Origin: Burkholderiaceae bacterium | GTDB lineage: Bacteria > Pseudomonadota > Gammaproteobacteria > Burkholderiales > Burkholderiaceae | DNA length: 64,000 nt | Direction of reading: 5' to 3' | Assembly (NCBI GenBank): GCA_030151165.1 | Contig: JASLEM010000454.1 | Span: 1-64,000 of the forward strand | In this document: positions 27,093 to 35,533 of the stretch, piece after piece | Layout of the letters: each line of letters starts with the position of its first letter | How positions within the stretch are numbered: the stretch's first letter is position 1 | The notes under the pieces: model-generated | Database searches by the model: none | What the model saw: the letters and a program-made list of their open reading frames with translations, nothing else | Told to the model about the DNA's origin: nothing | Position numbers and translations under genes: made by a program

Positions 27093-27620
27093 TCAGGCGC
27101 AGACCGGCTCGAGGAAGTTCGGCGGCAGTTGCGACCCGACGCGCACGCGAAACAGCTCGGCGCGATCCGGGTCGTTGTTGCGGGCGATCTCGCCGGCGCA
27201 TTGCGCGAGCCAGGCCCGCAGGCTGTCGGCGTCGCCGACTTCGCGCGCGGCGTCCCGCAGGATGTGGTCTCGCCCCGGCAGCAGCAACGCGACGAGGTCC
27301 ATCGCGTACAGCTTGACCGCCGCGAGCGGCACGCTGCGCGCCGCCGGCGGGGCTTCCGATTCGGGCAAGGATGTCGGCGCATGCGATCGATCCGTCGCAG
27401 CACCTTCGTCGCGCGACCACTGGATGAGGCCGGCATTCGCGAGCGACGCGAGCGCGACGTTGTCGATGCCCAACTGCGCCGCGGCGCTGGACAGATCGCG
27501 CAACGACTTGCGCCCGTCGACCATGATCAGGAACATGCGTTGCGAGCGCGGCATCGCATCGCGGCGCTGGAGCATGTCGCGGGCGAGTTCGGTCTTGCGG
27601 GGAATGACGTCGAGGTGCAT
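27093..27620 (-). CDS. hypothetical protein under a c-di-GMP-I riboswitch
   Basis: Unknown soluble protein of 175 aa. The N-terminal 60 residues (IPRKTELARDMLQ, MPRSQRMFLIMVDGRKSLRDLS) resemble small proteins of Burkholderiales with a winged-helix-like fold. A linker rich in Pro, Ser and Ala follows, then a helical C-terminal half (LRDAAREVGDADSLRAWLAQC). No catalytic motif is seen. ATG at 27620 lies 4 nt after the stop of a 21-codon leader ORF preceded by a good Shine-Dalgarno, so translation may be coupled. The upstream riboswitch implies that the product serves c-di-GMP-dependent behaviour such as adhesion, motility or matrix. This is inference. Confidence 0.7.
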   Translation of the reverse strand: MHLDVIPRKTELARDMLQRRDAMPRSQRMFLIMVDGRKSLRDLSSAAAQLGIDNVALASLANAGLIQWSRDEGAATDRSHAPTSLPESEAPPAARSVPLAAVKLYAMDLVALLLPGRDHILRDAAREVGDADSLRAWLAQCAGEIARNNDPDRAELFRVRVGSQLPPNFLEPVCA

Positions 27621-27624
27621 GACG

Positions 27625-27690
27625 TCACGCCCGACGAAGCGGCGCGGATGCGCCGATGGCCACGCGAACACGGAACGAGCGTTGGAACAC
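27625..27690 (-). CDS. putative leader peptide ORF (21 codons) downstream of the riboswitch
   Basis: GTG at 27690 stands 7 nt after a strong AAGGAG (27703-27698 on the minus strand). The frame runs 21 codons and stops at 27625, just 4 nt before the ATG of the next gene. The Shine-Dalgarno is inside a perfect 8-bp hairpin (CTTCTCTC/GAGAGAAG, 27693-27700 with 27717-27724). It could be a real leader used for coupling. Alternatively, a frameshift may have separated the natural start from the main gene. Confidence 0.4.
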   Translation of the reverse strand: MFQRSFRVRVAIGASAPLRRA

Positions 27691-27744
27691 GGCTTCTCTC
27701 CTTGCGGACGATCGAAGAGAGAAGTGCCGCGCAGGCGCGGCGAG

Positions 27745-27840
27745 GCTCGTCGCTGGGCAGCCCCGCTGACATCGCGCTCGCGCGCCTTAGTCCGGTGGCT
27801 TTGCGTCCCCGTCTTTCGACGGGTTTGCCTGTTCTCTCGA
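27745..27840 (-). ncRNA. cyclic di-GMP-I (GEMM) riboswitch
   Basis: On the minus strand the conserved GEMM core is present in order. GGCAAACC (27829-27822) is followed by a P2 stem with a GAAA tetraloop (27817-27814). Next come GGGACGCAAAGCC (27809-27797), ACCGG and CTAAGG, and a P3 stem with the tetraloop-receptor-like CAGCGGGGCTGCC (27768-27756). Downstream are a GC hairpin (GCCGCG-4 nt-CGCGGC, 27726-27741) and a hairpin overlapping AAGGAG (27693-27724), the likely expression platform. The class binds c-di-GMP through the G and C of this core. It controls the 27093 gene and lies just beyond the damaged EAL/GGDEF gene. Confidence 0.9.
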
Positions 27841-27949
27841 TGGCGTGTCGCCGCGATCGCGACGACGCCAGGCAGTGTCAGCGGACGCAACGACAAGCGC
27901 GTGACAGCGGCGACCGGCGTTCACGTCGTCGCGCCGCGCGTGATCGAAG

Positions 27950-29449
27950 TCACGATGGCTTCGGCGCGGGCCAGCTCTCCAGGGCGCGCAGTTCCGGCGT
28001 CTTCTTGTGTTGATGGACCGCCATCCGCCGCAACAGCGTCGCGAGCGCCTCGAGGCCTTCGCCGAGGAACGGGCCCTTGTTCAACATCACGCATTCCGCC
28101 CGCGCCGCCATGGCCGCATCCGTCATCTCGCCGCGCAGCGGCGTGCCCTCGCTCACGAGATGCTCCAGCACCTGCGTGGCCCAGATCGCGGGGACGTGCG
28201 CGGCCTCGGCGAGCCAGAGCATTTCCTCCTGCATCTCGGCCAGGCGGTCGAATCCGATCTCGACGGCCAGGTCGCCTCGCGCGATCATCACCGCGGTCGG
28301 CTGGCGAGCGGCGGCCTGCACGATGATCTCGGGCAGCCGCGCCACGGCATGTCGCGTCTCGATCTTGAGCACGAGCGCGAACCGTTGCCAGTCCTCGCGC
28401 CGTTGCGCCAGCGCATCCTGGAGCCGGACAACGTCGGCTGCCGACTGCACGAAGGAGTATTCGACGGCGTCCGCGTGCGCGGCGATGAAGTCGAGGTCGG
28501 CCAGATCCTTGTCGGTCATGGCGTCGACGGCGAAGTCGGTATCCGGAAAGTTCAGGCCCTTCTCGCGCTTGAGCCGCACGCCCTTCGCGGCGCATTTGTC
28601 GATGCGCACCAGCAGGCCCCACGACTCGGTGCGCTCGACCAGCGCGCCGAGCTTGCCGTCGTCGTAGAACACGCGGTGCCCAGGCTCGGCCGCCTGCAGC
28701 GCGGCGGCGAGCGTGCACTCGACGGCCGGCGCCTCGGCCTCGTGCGAGGCCTTCTTCGCATCGTTCGGATACGCGATCGCGAACCGGTCTCCGCGATGAA
28801 GCCGATGGTCGCCGAGGCCCGCGATCTTGCCCGTGCGGATCTTCGGCCCCGCCAGATCCATGAAGACGCGCAGCGGTCGCCCCGATGCGTCGCCCGCAGC
28901 CCGCGCACGATCGATCATGCGACCCCATGCGTTGCAATCGTCGTGCGCGCAGTTGATGCGGATCGCCTCGACGTCGCGCTGCGCGAGCTGCGGGAAGAAG
29001 TCGGCCTCGTCGGCCGCGTCGCTCGGGCACGTGACGAGCACCGCGACCGGACGCTCCGGATGCGCAGGCCCGAACAGTGCTGCCGTGCGCTCGCGCAAGC
29101 AAGCCTCGCCGGCGAAGAATTCCGACGGCGTCGGCCGCGAGCCCGCGTGCTCGTGCAGGATCGCGGCGAGCGACGCGCGCGTGGCCTCCAGCGTCTCGAA
29201 GACCCGGCTCTCCAGCCTGCCGAGCGAAGACAGGCCCAGCGCCATCAAGCCCTCCTGCAGCGGCCGCAGGTCGTGGCGGCGCAGCGCGAGATACGCCGCC
29301 AGGTTGCAGGCGCTGGCCTCGAAGCCGGCGAGCGTCGGCGGCCACGCGGCACGCCGATCCGCGGCCTCGGTGCGGACGGCGATGATCAGCTCATCCAACT
29401 GCACGAGCAGAGCCCGAGTGTCCGGCGCGTCGACGCGAGGCGATGTCAT
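27950..29449 (-). CDS. pyruvate kinase-like protein with N-terminal extension
   Basis: 499-aa protein whose central part is a pyruvate kinase barrel. It has substrate-binding Arg in IRINCAHDD, metal/phosphate motif MDLAGPKIRTG, the B-domain insert (about 220-310), LKIET for the usual KIEN, MIARGDLAVE, and WATQVLEHLV...EMTDAAMAARAECVMLNKGP for the active-site end. It differs from glycolytic PykA/PykF in two ways. It has about 135 extra N-terminal residues, helical and without known domain. The C-terminal allosteric domain is missing. It may be a housekeeping variant or a divergent phosphotransferase. Start is the ATG at 29449; another ATG lies three codons upstream and neither has a clear Shine-Dalgarno. 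Confidence 0.85.
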   Translation of the reverse strand: MTSPRVDAPDTRALLVQLDELIIAVRTEAADRRAAWPPTLAGFEASACNLAAYLALRRHDLRPLQEGLMALGLSSLGRLESRVFETLEATRASLAAILHEHAGSRPTPSEFFAGEACLRERTAALFGPAHPERPVAVLVTCPSDAADEADFFPQLAQRDVEAIRINCAHDDCNAWGRMIDRARAAGDASGRPLRVFMDLAGPKIRTGKIAGLGDHRLHRGDRFAIAYPNDAKKASHEAEAPAVECTLAAALQAAEPGHRVFYDDGKLGALVERTESWGLLVRIDKCAAKGVRLKREKGLNFPDTDFAVDAMTDKDLADLDFIAAHADAVEYSFVQSAADVVRLQDALAQRREDWQRFALVLKIETRHAVARLPEIIVQAAARQPTAVMIARGDLAVEIGFDRLAEMQEEMLWLAEAAHVPAIWATQVLEHLVSEGTPLRGEMTDAAMAARAECVMLNKGPFLGEGLEALATLLRRMAVHQHKKTPELRALESWPAPKPS

Positions 29450-29553
29450 GCGGCCCATGCTAGGCGCGATGCGCGACCATCGCATGACTCGACAGCGGCC
29501 GTTCGAACCCGGCGCCTGCTCGACGCGAAATAAAGCGTGCCCGGTCGAGCGCC

Positions 29554-29571
29554 GCGTCACGAGACCGTCAT
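29554..29571 (+). promoter_or_regulatory. Pho-box-like direct repeat upstream of the DUF47-PiT operon
   Basis: GCGTCAC-GAGA-CCGTCAT: two 7-bp repeats separated by 4 bp, the architecture of the PhoB site (consensus CTGTCAT-N4-CTGTCAC). It ends 47 nt before the DUF47 ATG, and a weak -10 (CCCAAT) follows after 10 nt. The functional match, phosphate uptake genes downstream, supports the call. The motif itself is imperfect. Confidence 0.45.
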
Positions 29572-29618
29572 TCGCGGACCGCCCAATGAATCGGTCCCGG
29601 GCAACACAGGTGATCGAC

Positions 29619-30242
29619 ATGGCCAACTGGCTTCACAAGCTGATGCCTCGTCAAGAGAGCTTCTTCCCGTTGTTCAACGCGCACGCCGGCGCGCTCGACG
29701 CCGCAGCGGGCCGCCTGCGTCGACTGCTCGACTCGGATCAGCCGGCCGACGACGCGAGCCTCGGGCACCTCGTCGACGAAGGACGTGGCACGGCCGACGC
29801 GATCCTCGCGCAGCTGCGCCGTTCGTTCGTCACGCCGTTCGATCGCACCGACATCAAGGCCATGACGGCGTCGATGCAGACGCTCATGGAGGACATGCGC
29901 TCGGTCGCGCGGACGCGCCAACGCGGCAACGGCGTTCCGCTCGACGATTTCGGCACGCTGATCGTCGAATGCGCGAGCGACCTGAAGACCGGCATCGCCC
30001 GCCTCGACGACTTCGACAAGCATGCCGAAGAGCTCCATCGCATGCGCGAGCGCATCGGCGGGCGTCGTGCGCGCATGCTCGTGTTGCGCGAGGACGCCTT
30101 GACGCATCTGTTCGCGCACGGCGCCGACGACCCGATGGCGGCGCTGGCCTCGAACCGGCTGCTGCTGGGCGTGAGCGAGCTGGTGGTGCGCTTCGACGAT
30201 GTCGCCGACCGCATCGATGACCTCGTCCTCGATCACGTCTGA
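29619..30242 (+). CDS. DUF47 (PhoU-like) phosphate transport regulator
   Basis: Helical cytosolic protein of 207 aa of the DUF47/PhoU-like family, which accompanies PiT transporters. Typical marks are the N-terminal LMPRQESFFPLFNAHA, RRSFVTPFDRTDIKAM and the C-terminal ASNRLLLGVSELVVRFDDVADRIDDLV. It precedes the PiT gene by only 6 nt, so they form an operon. Members modulate PiT-driven phosphate uptake. ATG at 29619 follows ACACAGGTGATCG, a weak ribosome-binding site. Confidence 0.93.
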   Translation: MANWLHKLMPRQESFFPLFNAHAGALDAAAGRLRRLLDSDQPADDASLGHLVDEGRGTADAILAQLRRSFVTPFDRTDIKAMTASMQTLMEDMRSVARTRQRGNGVPLDDFGTLIVECASDLKTGIARLDDFDKHAEELHRMRERIGGRRARMLVLREDALTHLFAHGADDPMAALASNRLLLGVSELVVRFDDVADRIDDLVLDHV

Positions 30243-30248
30243 CAACGA

Positions 30249-31259
30249 ATGGCGACCGGACACCTGCCGTTCATCGCGCTCTGCGCGCTGATCGCCGTCG
30301 CGTTCTGCTTCGACATCTTCAACGGCCTGCACGACGCGGCGAACTCGATCGCGACGGTGGTGTCGACCGGCGTGCTCTCGCCGCGCGCCGGCGTCGTCTG
30401 GGCCGCGTTCTTCAACTTCGTCGCCTTCCTGGTCTTCGGGCTCGCGGTCGCGAAGACGCTGGGCACGGGCATCGTCTCCGAACATGCGATCGATCCCGAG
30501 GTGGTCTTCGGCGCGCTCGTCGGGGCGATCGCCTGGGATGCGCTGACCTGGTGGTGGGGCATGCCGTCCAGTTCGTCGCACGCGCTGGTCGGCGGCATGG
30601 TCGGCGCGGGCCTCGCGAAGGGCGGCACCGCGGCGATCGTGTGGCCGGGCGTCGTCAAGACGGTGATCGCGATCATCCTGTCGCCGCTGGTCGGCTTCGT
30701 GCTCGCGGTGATCCTCAGCGCGATCACGACCTGGATCGTCCGGCGCGCGAATCCGTTCCGCACCGATCGCGTGTTCCGCGTGCTGCAGTTCGGGTCGGCC
30801 TCGCTGTATTCGCTGGGCCACGGCGGCAACGACGCGCAGAAGACGATGGGCATCATCGCGGCGCTGCTGTTCACGCAGGGCAAGCTCGGGTCGCAGTTCC
30901 ACGTCCCGCTGTGGGTGGTGCTGTCATGCCACGCCGCCATGGCCTTCGGCACGATGATCGGCGGCTGGCGCATCGTCCACACGATGGGCTCGAAGATCAC
31001 GCCGCTCAAGCCGTTCCAGGGCTTCTCGGCCGAGCTCGGCGGCGCGCTGACCGTCTTCGCCGCCATCGCGATGGGCACGCCGATCTCGACCACGCACACG
31101 ATCGCCGGCGCCATCGCGGGCGTCGGCACCGTCAAGCGCACCAGCGCCGTGCGATGGAACATCGCCGGCGAGATCGTGTTCGCGTGGGCGCTGACCCTGC
31201 CCGCCGCGGCGCTCACCGGCGCCGGGGTGTACGCAGTGACGCGCTGGGTCGCGAGCTGA
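30249..31259 (+). CDS. pit: inorganic phosphate transporter, PiT family
   Basis: Polytopic membrane protein of 336 aa, typical for the shorter bacterial PiT carriers that import metal-phosphate or H+/phosphate. The signature repeats are visible in both halves: FDIFNGLHDAANSIATVVST near the N-terminus and YSLGHGGNDAQKTMGIIA in the second half, plus TPISTTHTIAGAI. At least eight hydrophobic helices are seen. It is coupled to the DUF47 gene upstream. A Pho-box-like element stands before the operon, although PiT systems are constitutive in many bacteria. Confidence 0.95.
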   Translation: MATGHLPFIALCALIAVAFCFDIFNGLHDAANSIATVVSTGVLSPRAGVVWAAFFNFVAFLVFGLAVAKTLGTGIVSEHAIDPEVVFGALVGAIAWDALTWWWGMPSSSSHALVGGMVGAGLAKGGTAAIVWPGVVKTVIAIILSPLVGFVLAVILSAITTWIVRRANPFRTDRVFRVLQFGSASLYSLGHGGNDAQKTMGIIAALLFTQGKLGSQFHVPLWVVLSCHAAMAFGTMIGGWRIVHTMGSKITPLKPFQGFSAELGGALTVFAAIAMGTPISTTHTIAGAIAGVGTVKRTSAVRWNIAGEIVFAWALTLPAAALTGAGVYAVTRWVAS

Positions 31260-31420
31260 CCGCTGGTGTCACACCGGGCGTGAAGTCGACCTGTCCGCAG
31301 CCCTTCGCAGTCGCCGCGGGCGATCGCAGGTCGATCGCGCCGAGACGGTACTGTTGAGCTCGCGTACGCATCCGCGATGCCGATCCTGCGGCCCACGACC
31401 CGTGCCGGCCGCCACCATCG

Positions 31421-33142
31421 TCACGGCCGCAAGGCATCCCCGATGAGGTCGAGCACGCCCTTCGCGCGGTCGCCGCCGGACAGGATGCCCTTCGCGGAAT
31501 AGAGCGCCATCCCGAGCACCTGCTTCGCCTCCACCTTCGGCGGGAGCACGAGCTCGTTGCGCTCCACGACGACGTCGAGCAGCGCCGGGCCCGGCACCGC
31601 CAGCCATTCGCGCACGGCCTCCTCGACGTCGCCCGGATGCTCCACGCGCCGGCCCCACAGGCCGATGGCCTGGGCGACGCGCGAGAAGTCGGGGTTCTTC
31701 AGGTCGGTGAAGGCGTCGAGCAGGCCTTCGACCTTCTGCTCGATCTCCACGAAGCCCAGCGAGCTGTTGTTGAAGACGACGATCTTGATCGGCAATTGCT
31801 CCTGCACCGTGGTCAGCAGGTCGCCCATCAGCATCGCCAGGCCGCCGTCGCCCGACATCGAGATGACCTGCCGCTGCGGGTACGCCACCTGCGCGCCGAG
31901 CGCCTGCGGCATGGCGTTGGCCATCGTGCCGTGGCCCAGGCTGACGAGCGTGCGGTTCGCGCCGGTCGACGCCACGTGCCGCAGACACCAGACCATCGGC
32001 GAGCCGCCGTCGGCGGTGAACACGGCGTCGACCGAGGCGTGGCGCGCGATGGTCTCGGTCAGGAACTGCGGGTGGACGACGTCGTGCGAGCCTTCGACGG
32101 CGCGCTTCTCGAGCTTCGCATGCGCCTTGCGGTTGCGTTCGAGCGAGGCGTCGAGGAACGCGCCGTCCTCGCGCTGCCGCAGCAGCGGCAACAGTGCGTC
32201 GAGCGTCGGCCCGATGTCGCCGACCACGCCGACATCGACCGGATGGCGGCGCCCCAGGTGGCTGCCGTCGATGTCGACCTGGACGATCTTCGCCTTGCTC
32301 GGATAGAACTGGCGCCACGCGAAGTCGCAGCCCAGCAGGATCAGGGTGTCGCACTCGAGCAGCGCGTGGTAGCCGCCCTCGGCGCCGAAGACGCCGGTCA
32401 TGCCGACGTCGAACGGGTTGTCGTGCTCCAGGAAGTCCTTCGCGCGCGACGTCCGCGCGACCGGCGCCTTGAGCCGGCCGGCGAGCGCCATGACCTGCGC
32501 GTGCGCCTGCTCGCAGCCGGAGCCGCCGTAGATCGCGATCTTGCCGCCCTCCTCGATCACGGCGGCGATGCGGGCGATCTCGGCGTCGTTCGGGCGCGTG
32601 ACGGGCCGCGCGCGATGCACCGCGAACGCGGGCTCGTCGGGCGCCTTCGCGCTGGACACGTCGACCGGCACGATGAGCACCGCCACGCCCCTCTTCGCGA
32701 TCGCCGCCTGCGCGGCCATGGCCGTCATGCGCCGCGCCTGCTCGGGCGTGCGGATCTCTTCGCAGAACACGGTGCCGGACTGGTAGACCGACTTGAAGTC
32801 GACCTCCTGCGGGAAATCGAAGCCGAGTTCGTCGCGCACGATCTGGCTCGCGATCAGCACGACCGGCGCGCGGTTGCGGTTCGCTTCCCACAACCCGTTG
32901 ATGAAGTGCAGGCCGCCCGGGCCGCACGAGCCGGCGCACAGCGCGAGCTCGCCGGTGAGGAAGGCGTCGGCGCCGGCGGCGAACGCGCCGGCTTCCTCGT
33001 GCCGCACGTGCACCCAGCGGATGTCGCTGCGGCGGATGGCGTCGGTCACGTAGTTCAGCGTGTCGCCGGCCACGCCATAGCAGCGCCGGGCGCCGGCGTC
33101 CTTCAATACCTCGACGATCACGTCGGCCACGGTCTGGGTCAT
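31421..33142 (-). CDS. poxB: pyruvate dehydrogenase (ubiquinone)-type ThDP enzyme
   Basis: Thiamine-diphosphate enzyme of 573 aa, the length of PoxB. The N-terminal Pyr domain carries the catalytic Glu in HVRHEEAGAFAAGADA. A central FAD-type domain follows (GGSGCEQAHAQVM). The C-terminal PP domain has the GDG...NN motif (SMSGDGGLAMLMGDLL, VVFNNSSLG). The C-terminal peptide (KAKGVLDLIGDAL) matches the membrane-binding region of PoxB. The reaction is pyruvate to acetate and CO2 with electrons passed to quinone at the inner membrane. ATG at 33142 follows AAGGAC. Other ThDP oxidases such as acetolactate synthase-like proteins are possible but less likely. Confidence 0.88.
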   Translation of the reverse strand: MTQTVADVIVEVLKDAGARRCYGVAGDTLNYVTDAIRRSDIRWVHVRHEEAGAFAAGADAFLTGELALCAGSCGPGGLHFINGLWEANRNRAPVVLIASQIVRDELGFDFPQEVDFKSVYQSGTVFCEEIRTPEQARRMTAMAAQAAIAKRGVAVLIVPVDVSSAKAPDEPAFAVHRARPVTRPNDAEIARIAAVIEEGGKIAIYGGSGCEQAHAQVMALAGRLKAPVARTSRAKDFLEHDNPFDVGMTGVFGAEGGYHALLECDTLILLGCDFAWRQFYPSKAKIVQVDIDGSHLGRRHPVDVGVVGDIGPTLDALLPLLRQREDGAFLDASLERNRKAHAKLEKRAVEGSHDVVHPQFLTETIARHASVDAVFTADGGSPMVWCLRHVASTGANRTLVSLGHGTMANAMPQALGAQVAYPQRQVISMSGDGGLAMLMGDLLTTVQEQLPIKIVVFNNSSLGFVEIEQKVEGLLDAFTDLKNPDFSRVAQAIGLWGRRVEHPGDVEEAVREWLAVPGPALLDVVVERNELVLPPKVEAKQVLGMALYSAKGILSGGDRAKGVLDLIGDALRP

Positions 33143-33293
33143 GCCTGTCCTTCGTTGCGATGGGCGAGCCGGCCATGCGCCCGCCAAGCGCGCTTGGCGG
33201 CAAGCGCCGCGCCCGCCGGAATTGCCGGCGCGACGCCGTTGCTGGCCGGCGAGCGGATCGCGGGCGCGACGAGCCCGTCGACAGACTGACGGC

Positions 33294-34088
33294 TCAGGCC
33301 AGGCCGAGGTTCAGGCCCGCCGCGCTCCGGCGGACGTCCTCGATCCCCTGCCAGGCCCGCGCCGGCACGGCCTCGAAGCCGCCGATGAACAAGGCCTCGC
33401 GCGCGTCGGCCGCCGTCGCGTCGCCGCAGGCCGCGTGGAGCGCCTCGCGCAGCGTGGCCAGCGCCGCGGGCGAGGTGGACGCGGACGTGACCAGCGGCAG
33501 GCCGGGCGCGGGCGCGGTCGAGCCCAGCACGCGCAGCCCTCGAAGCGATTCCGGCTCGCGCCGGCGAAGCCCCGCGAGGCTCACGCCGTCGATGGCCGCG
33601 ATGTCGGCGCTCCCCGATCGCAGCGCCGCCAGCGACGCGCGGTGCGATCCCGAGACGAGGTGGCCGGCGAAGAACATGCCGTCGCGCGCGAGCGGCGCGA
33701 CGAGCCCGCGCAGCGCGTTGAAGCCCGAGTGCGAGTCCTTCGAGTTGATCGCGGCGACGCGGCCGCGAAAACCTTCGAGAGTGTCGGCGTCGTCGACCCG
33801 CGCGACGAGCTCGCTGCGGTAGTCGATGCCCGAGCACCCGGGCGCGGTGTAGCGGAAGGCCCCGACGACCTGCACCTCGTGCCGCAGCGTCGTCACCAGC
33901 GGATAGCCGCAGGCCTGGCTCAGCAGCAGGCGCGGGTCGCGCCAGTGCGCATCGAGATCGGCGGGCGCGTCGAGGGCGTCCGGCACGTCGGCCACGCCCC
34001 GCGCGCGCAACGCCCGCGCGATCGCGCGCCACCAGGCGGCGACGGCCGGCGGGTCGGCGTCGTACATCGGCAGCGAGGCGACGCGCAT
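33294..34088 (-). CDS. PhnD-like phosphate/phosphonate-binding domain protein without signal peptide
   Basis: Substrate-binding-fold protein of 264 aa of the PhnD/phosphite family: DPRLLLSQACGYPLVT, FRGRVAAINSKDSHSGFNALRG, FFAGHLVSGSHRASLAALRSGSADIAAIDGVSLAGL and PGLPLVTSA are typical. It starts MRVASLPMYDADPP with no signal peptide, and no ABC permease or ATPase gene is nearby, so it is unlikely to serve as a periplasmic transporter subunit. The A of its ATG is the last base of the desaturase stop codon (TGATG), showing tight coupling. Ligand unknown. Confidence 0.85.
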   Translation of the reverse strand: MRVASLPMYDADPPAVAAWWRAIARALRARGVADVPDALDAPADLDAHWRDPRLLLSQACGYPLVTTLRHEVQVVGAFRYTAPGCSGIDYRSELVARVDDADTLEGFRGRVAAINSKDSHSGFNALRGLVAPLARDGMFFAGHLVSGSHRASLAALRSGSADIAAIDGVSLAGLRRREPESLRGLRVLGSTAPAPGLPLVTSASTSPAALATLREALHAACGDATAADAREALFIGGFEAVPARAWQGIEDVRRSAAGLNLGLA

Positions 34089-35014
34089 CAGCGTTCGGCC
34101 GGCGCGGGGTGGACGGGGGAATCGACGGTCGTCATCGCATGGCGCCTCACCAGGGACAGGTAGCCCGGAATCACGAACCCGCCGTTGCGCCGCAACACCT
34201 CCGGCCGGTTCGTGAGGTAGAAGCGCCGCAGCAGGTACCACGGCAGGTCGGGCCGCTCATGATGCACCGCGTGGTAGTTGTTGTTGAGATAGAGGATGCG
34301 CCAGAACAGCGCCGCCTCGTTGACGACGACCCGATGCGCCGCCTCGGCCGCGGGCCGGTGCTCGTAGAACGATCGGAACATCGCGAGCCCGAGTGCCGGA
34401 TAGCAGATGGTCAGCAGGTAGCGCAGCGGCCCGATGCCGGCGACCCGGTCGAGCGCGACCAGCATCGCGGCCAGGAGCACCAGGTGCACGGCCCACGACC
34501 GCGCCTGGCTGAAGTCGCCGCGCAGCGGCCGCCGGACGATGTCCAGCCAGGTCGGCACGATCACCATCGCCGGCCCGAGCAGGCAGCGGCCCAGCACGGT
34601 GCGCTGCGCGATCCACATCGGCCGGACGAAGCGCCCGAGGCGTTGCCACGTCGCGTCGTCGATGTAGTTGCTCTCGGGGTCGATGCCCGGCTCGGTCAGC
34701 AGTTCGTCGCGGTGATGCGCGAGGTGGCTGCGCCGGTAGAGGTCGTACGGGTACCAGACCGCGAGCGGCGCGAGCCCCATCAGCCGGTTCACGCGCCGGC
34801 TCCGGCTCGGGTGGCCGTGGATCAGCTCGTGCTGCAGGCTGGTGAACCAGCAGGTGGCCAGGACGAGCCCGATCGACCCCGCGACCGGCCCCGCCGCCTG
34901 GCAGCCCGCCACGGCCAGCGCCCAGGCCGCGTAGACCGTCGGGACCAGGAGCCACGTGCGCCACTGCGGGAGCACGCGCGGATCGGACGGCGGCGTGAGG
35001 GAGGCGTTCGGCAT
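34088..35014 (-). CDS. fatty acid desaturase
   Basis: Integral membrane di-iron desaturase of 308 aa. Three histidine boxes are seen in order: HELIHGH, HLAHH and HAVHH. Four hydrophobic spans lie around them (VYAAWALAVAGCQAAG, WAVHLVLLAAMLVAL and others). It introduces double bonds or hydroxyl groups into acyl chains, or acts on related lipids or carotenoid-like substrates. ATG at 35014 (MPNASLTPPSDP). The PhnD-like gene overlaps its stop. The pairing is unusual. Confidence 0.92.
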   Translation of the reverse strand: MPNASLTPPSDPRVLPQWRTWLLVPTVYAAWALAVAGCQAAGPVAGSIGLVLATCWFTSLQHELIHGHPSRSRRVNRLMGLAPLAVWYPYDLYRRSHLAHHRDELLTEPGIDPESNYIDDATWQRLGRFVRPMWIAQRTVLGRCLLGPAMVIVPTWLDIVRRPLRGDFSQARSWAVHLVLLAAMLVALDRVAGIGPLRYLLTICYPALGLAMFRSFYEHRPAAEAAHRVVVNEAALFWRILYLNNNYHAVHHERPDLPWYLLRRFYLTNRPEVLRRNGGFVIPGYLSLVRRHAMTTVDSPVHPAPAER

Positions 35015-35131
35015 CGTCCCGGATGTTCGTCAACGCGGGCGCCAAGCTCCACGAATCAAACCGTCGATGCTTATTCGGCGCGAGCACGGCCGCGCTATAT
35101 TCGGCGCTCCTTCCCCACGAGAGGCAGACCC

Positions 35132-35518
35132 ATGCGACGCGTCACAGGCATCGGCGGCATCGTCTTCAAGGCCCGGGATCCGGCAGCCCAGCAGGCCTGG
35201 TACCGCACCCACCTCGGCATCGACGTGCAATCCTGGGGCGGCGCCGCGCTCGACTGGGTCGACGAGGCCGGCCAGCCCGTCGCCGGCACGACCGCGTGGC
35301 GCGTCTGCGGCCACGAAGGCGAGGACTTCGGCCCCGGCCAGCCGTCGTTCATGGTGACCTATCGCGTGGCGGATCTCCCCGCGCTGCTCGCCGCGCTTCG
35401 CGCCGAGGGCTGCACCGTGATCGACAAGCTGGACGAGTCCGAGTACGGCAAGTTCGGCTGGGTCGTCGACCCGGAAGGCAACAAGGTCGAGCTGTGGGAG
35501 CCGCCGGCAGGCCAGTGA
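35132..35518 (+). CDS. VOC (glyoxalase/bleomycin resistance) family protein
   Basis: Small beta-alpha-beta-beta-beta fold protein of 128 aa. The N-terminal half is IGGIVFKARDPAAQQAWYRTHLGI. The C-terminal half is YGKFGWVVDPEGNKVELWEPP, containing the metal-type Glu. Such proteins can be lyases, dioxygenases or binding proteins. The EYGKFGWVxDPEGNKVELW ending is the common 'glyoxalase superfamily' subgroup of unknown substrate. ATG at 35132 follows GAGAGGCAGACCC. It is a single-gene unit, converging with the two-component kinase gene (15-nt gap). Confidence 0.92.
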   Translation: MRRVTGIGGIVFKARDPAAQQAWYRTHLGIDVQSWGGAALDWVDEAGQPVAGTTAWRVCGHEGEDFGPGQPSFMVTYRVADLPALLAALRAEGCTVIDKLDESEYGKFGWVVDPEGNKVELWEPPAGQ

Positions 35519-35533
35519 CCGCGGGCGGATGCG

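Noticed and set aside
27890..27907. Weak Pho-box-like pair (CTGTCAC-N4-TTGTCGT) upstream of the riboswitch
   Set aside because: The second half-site is poor, the -10 is weak, and the downstream gene has no phosphate link. It may simply be part of the promoter.
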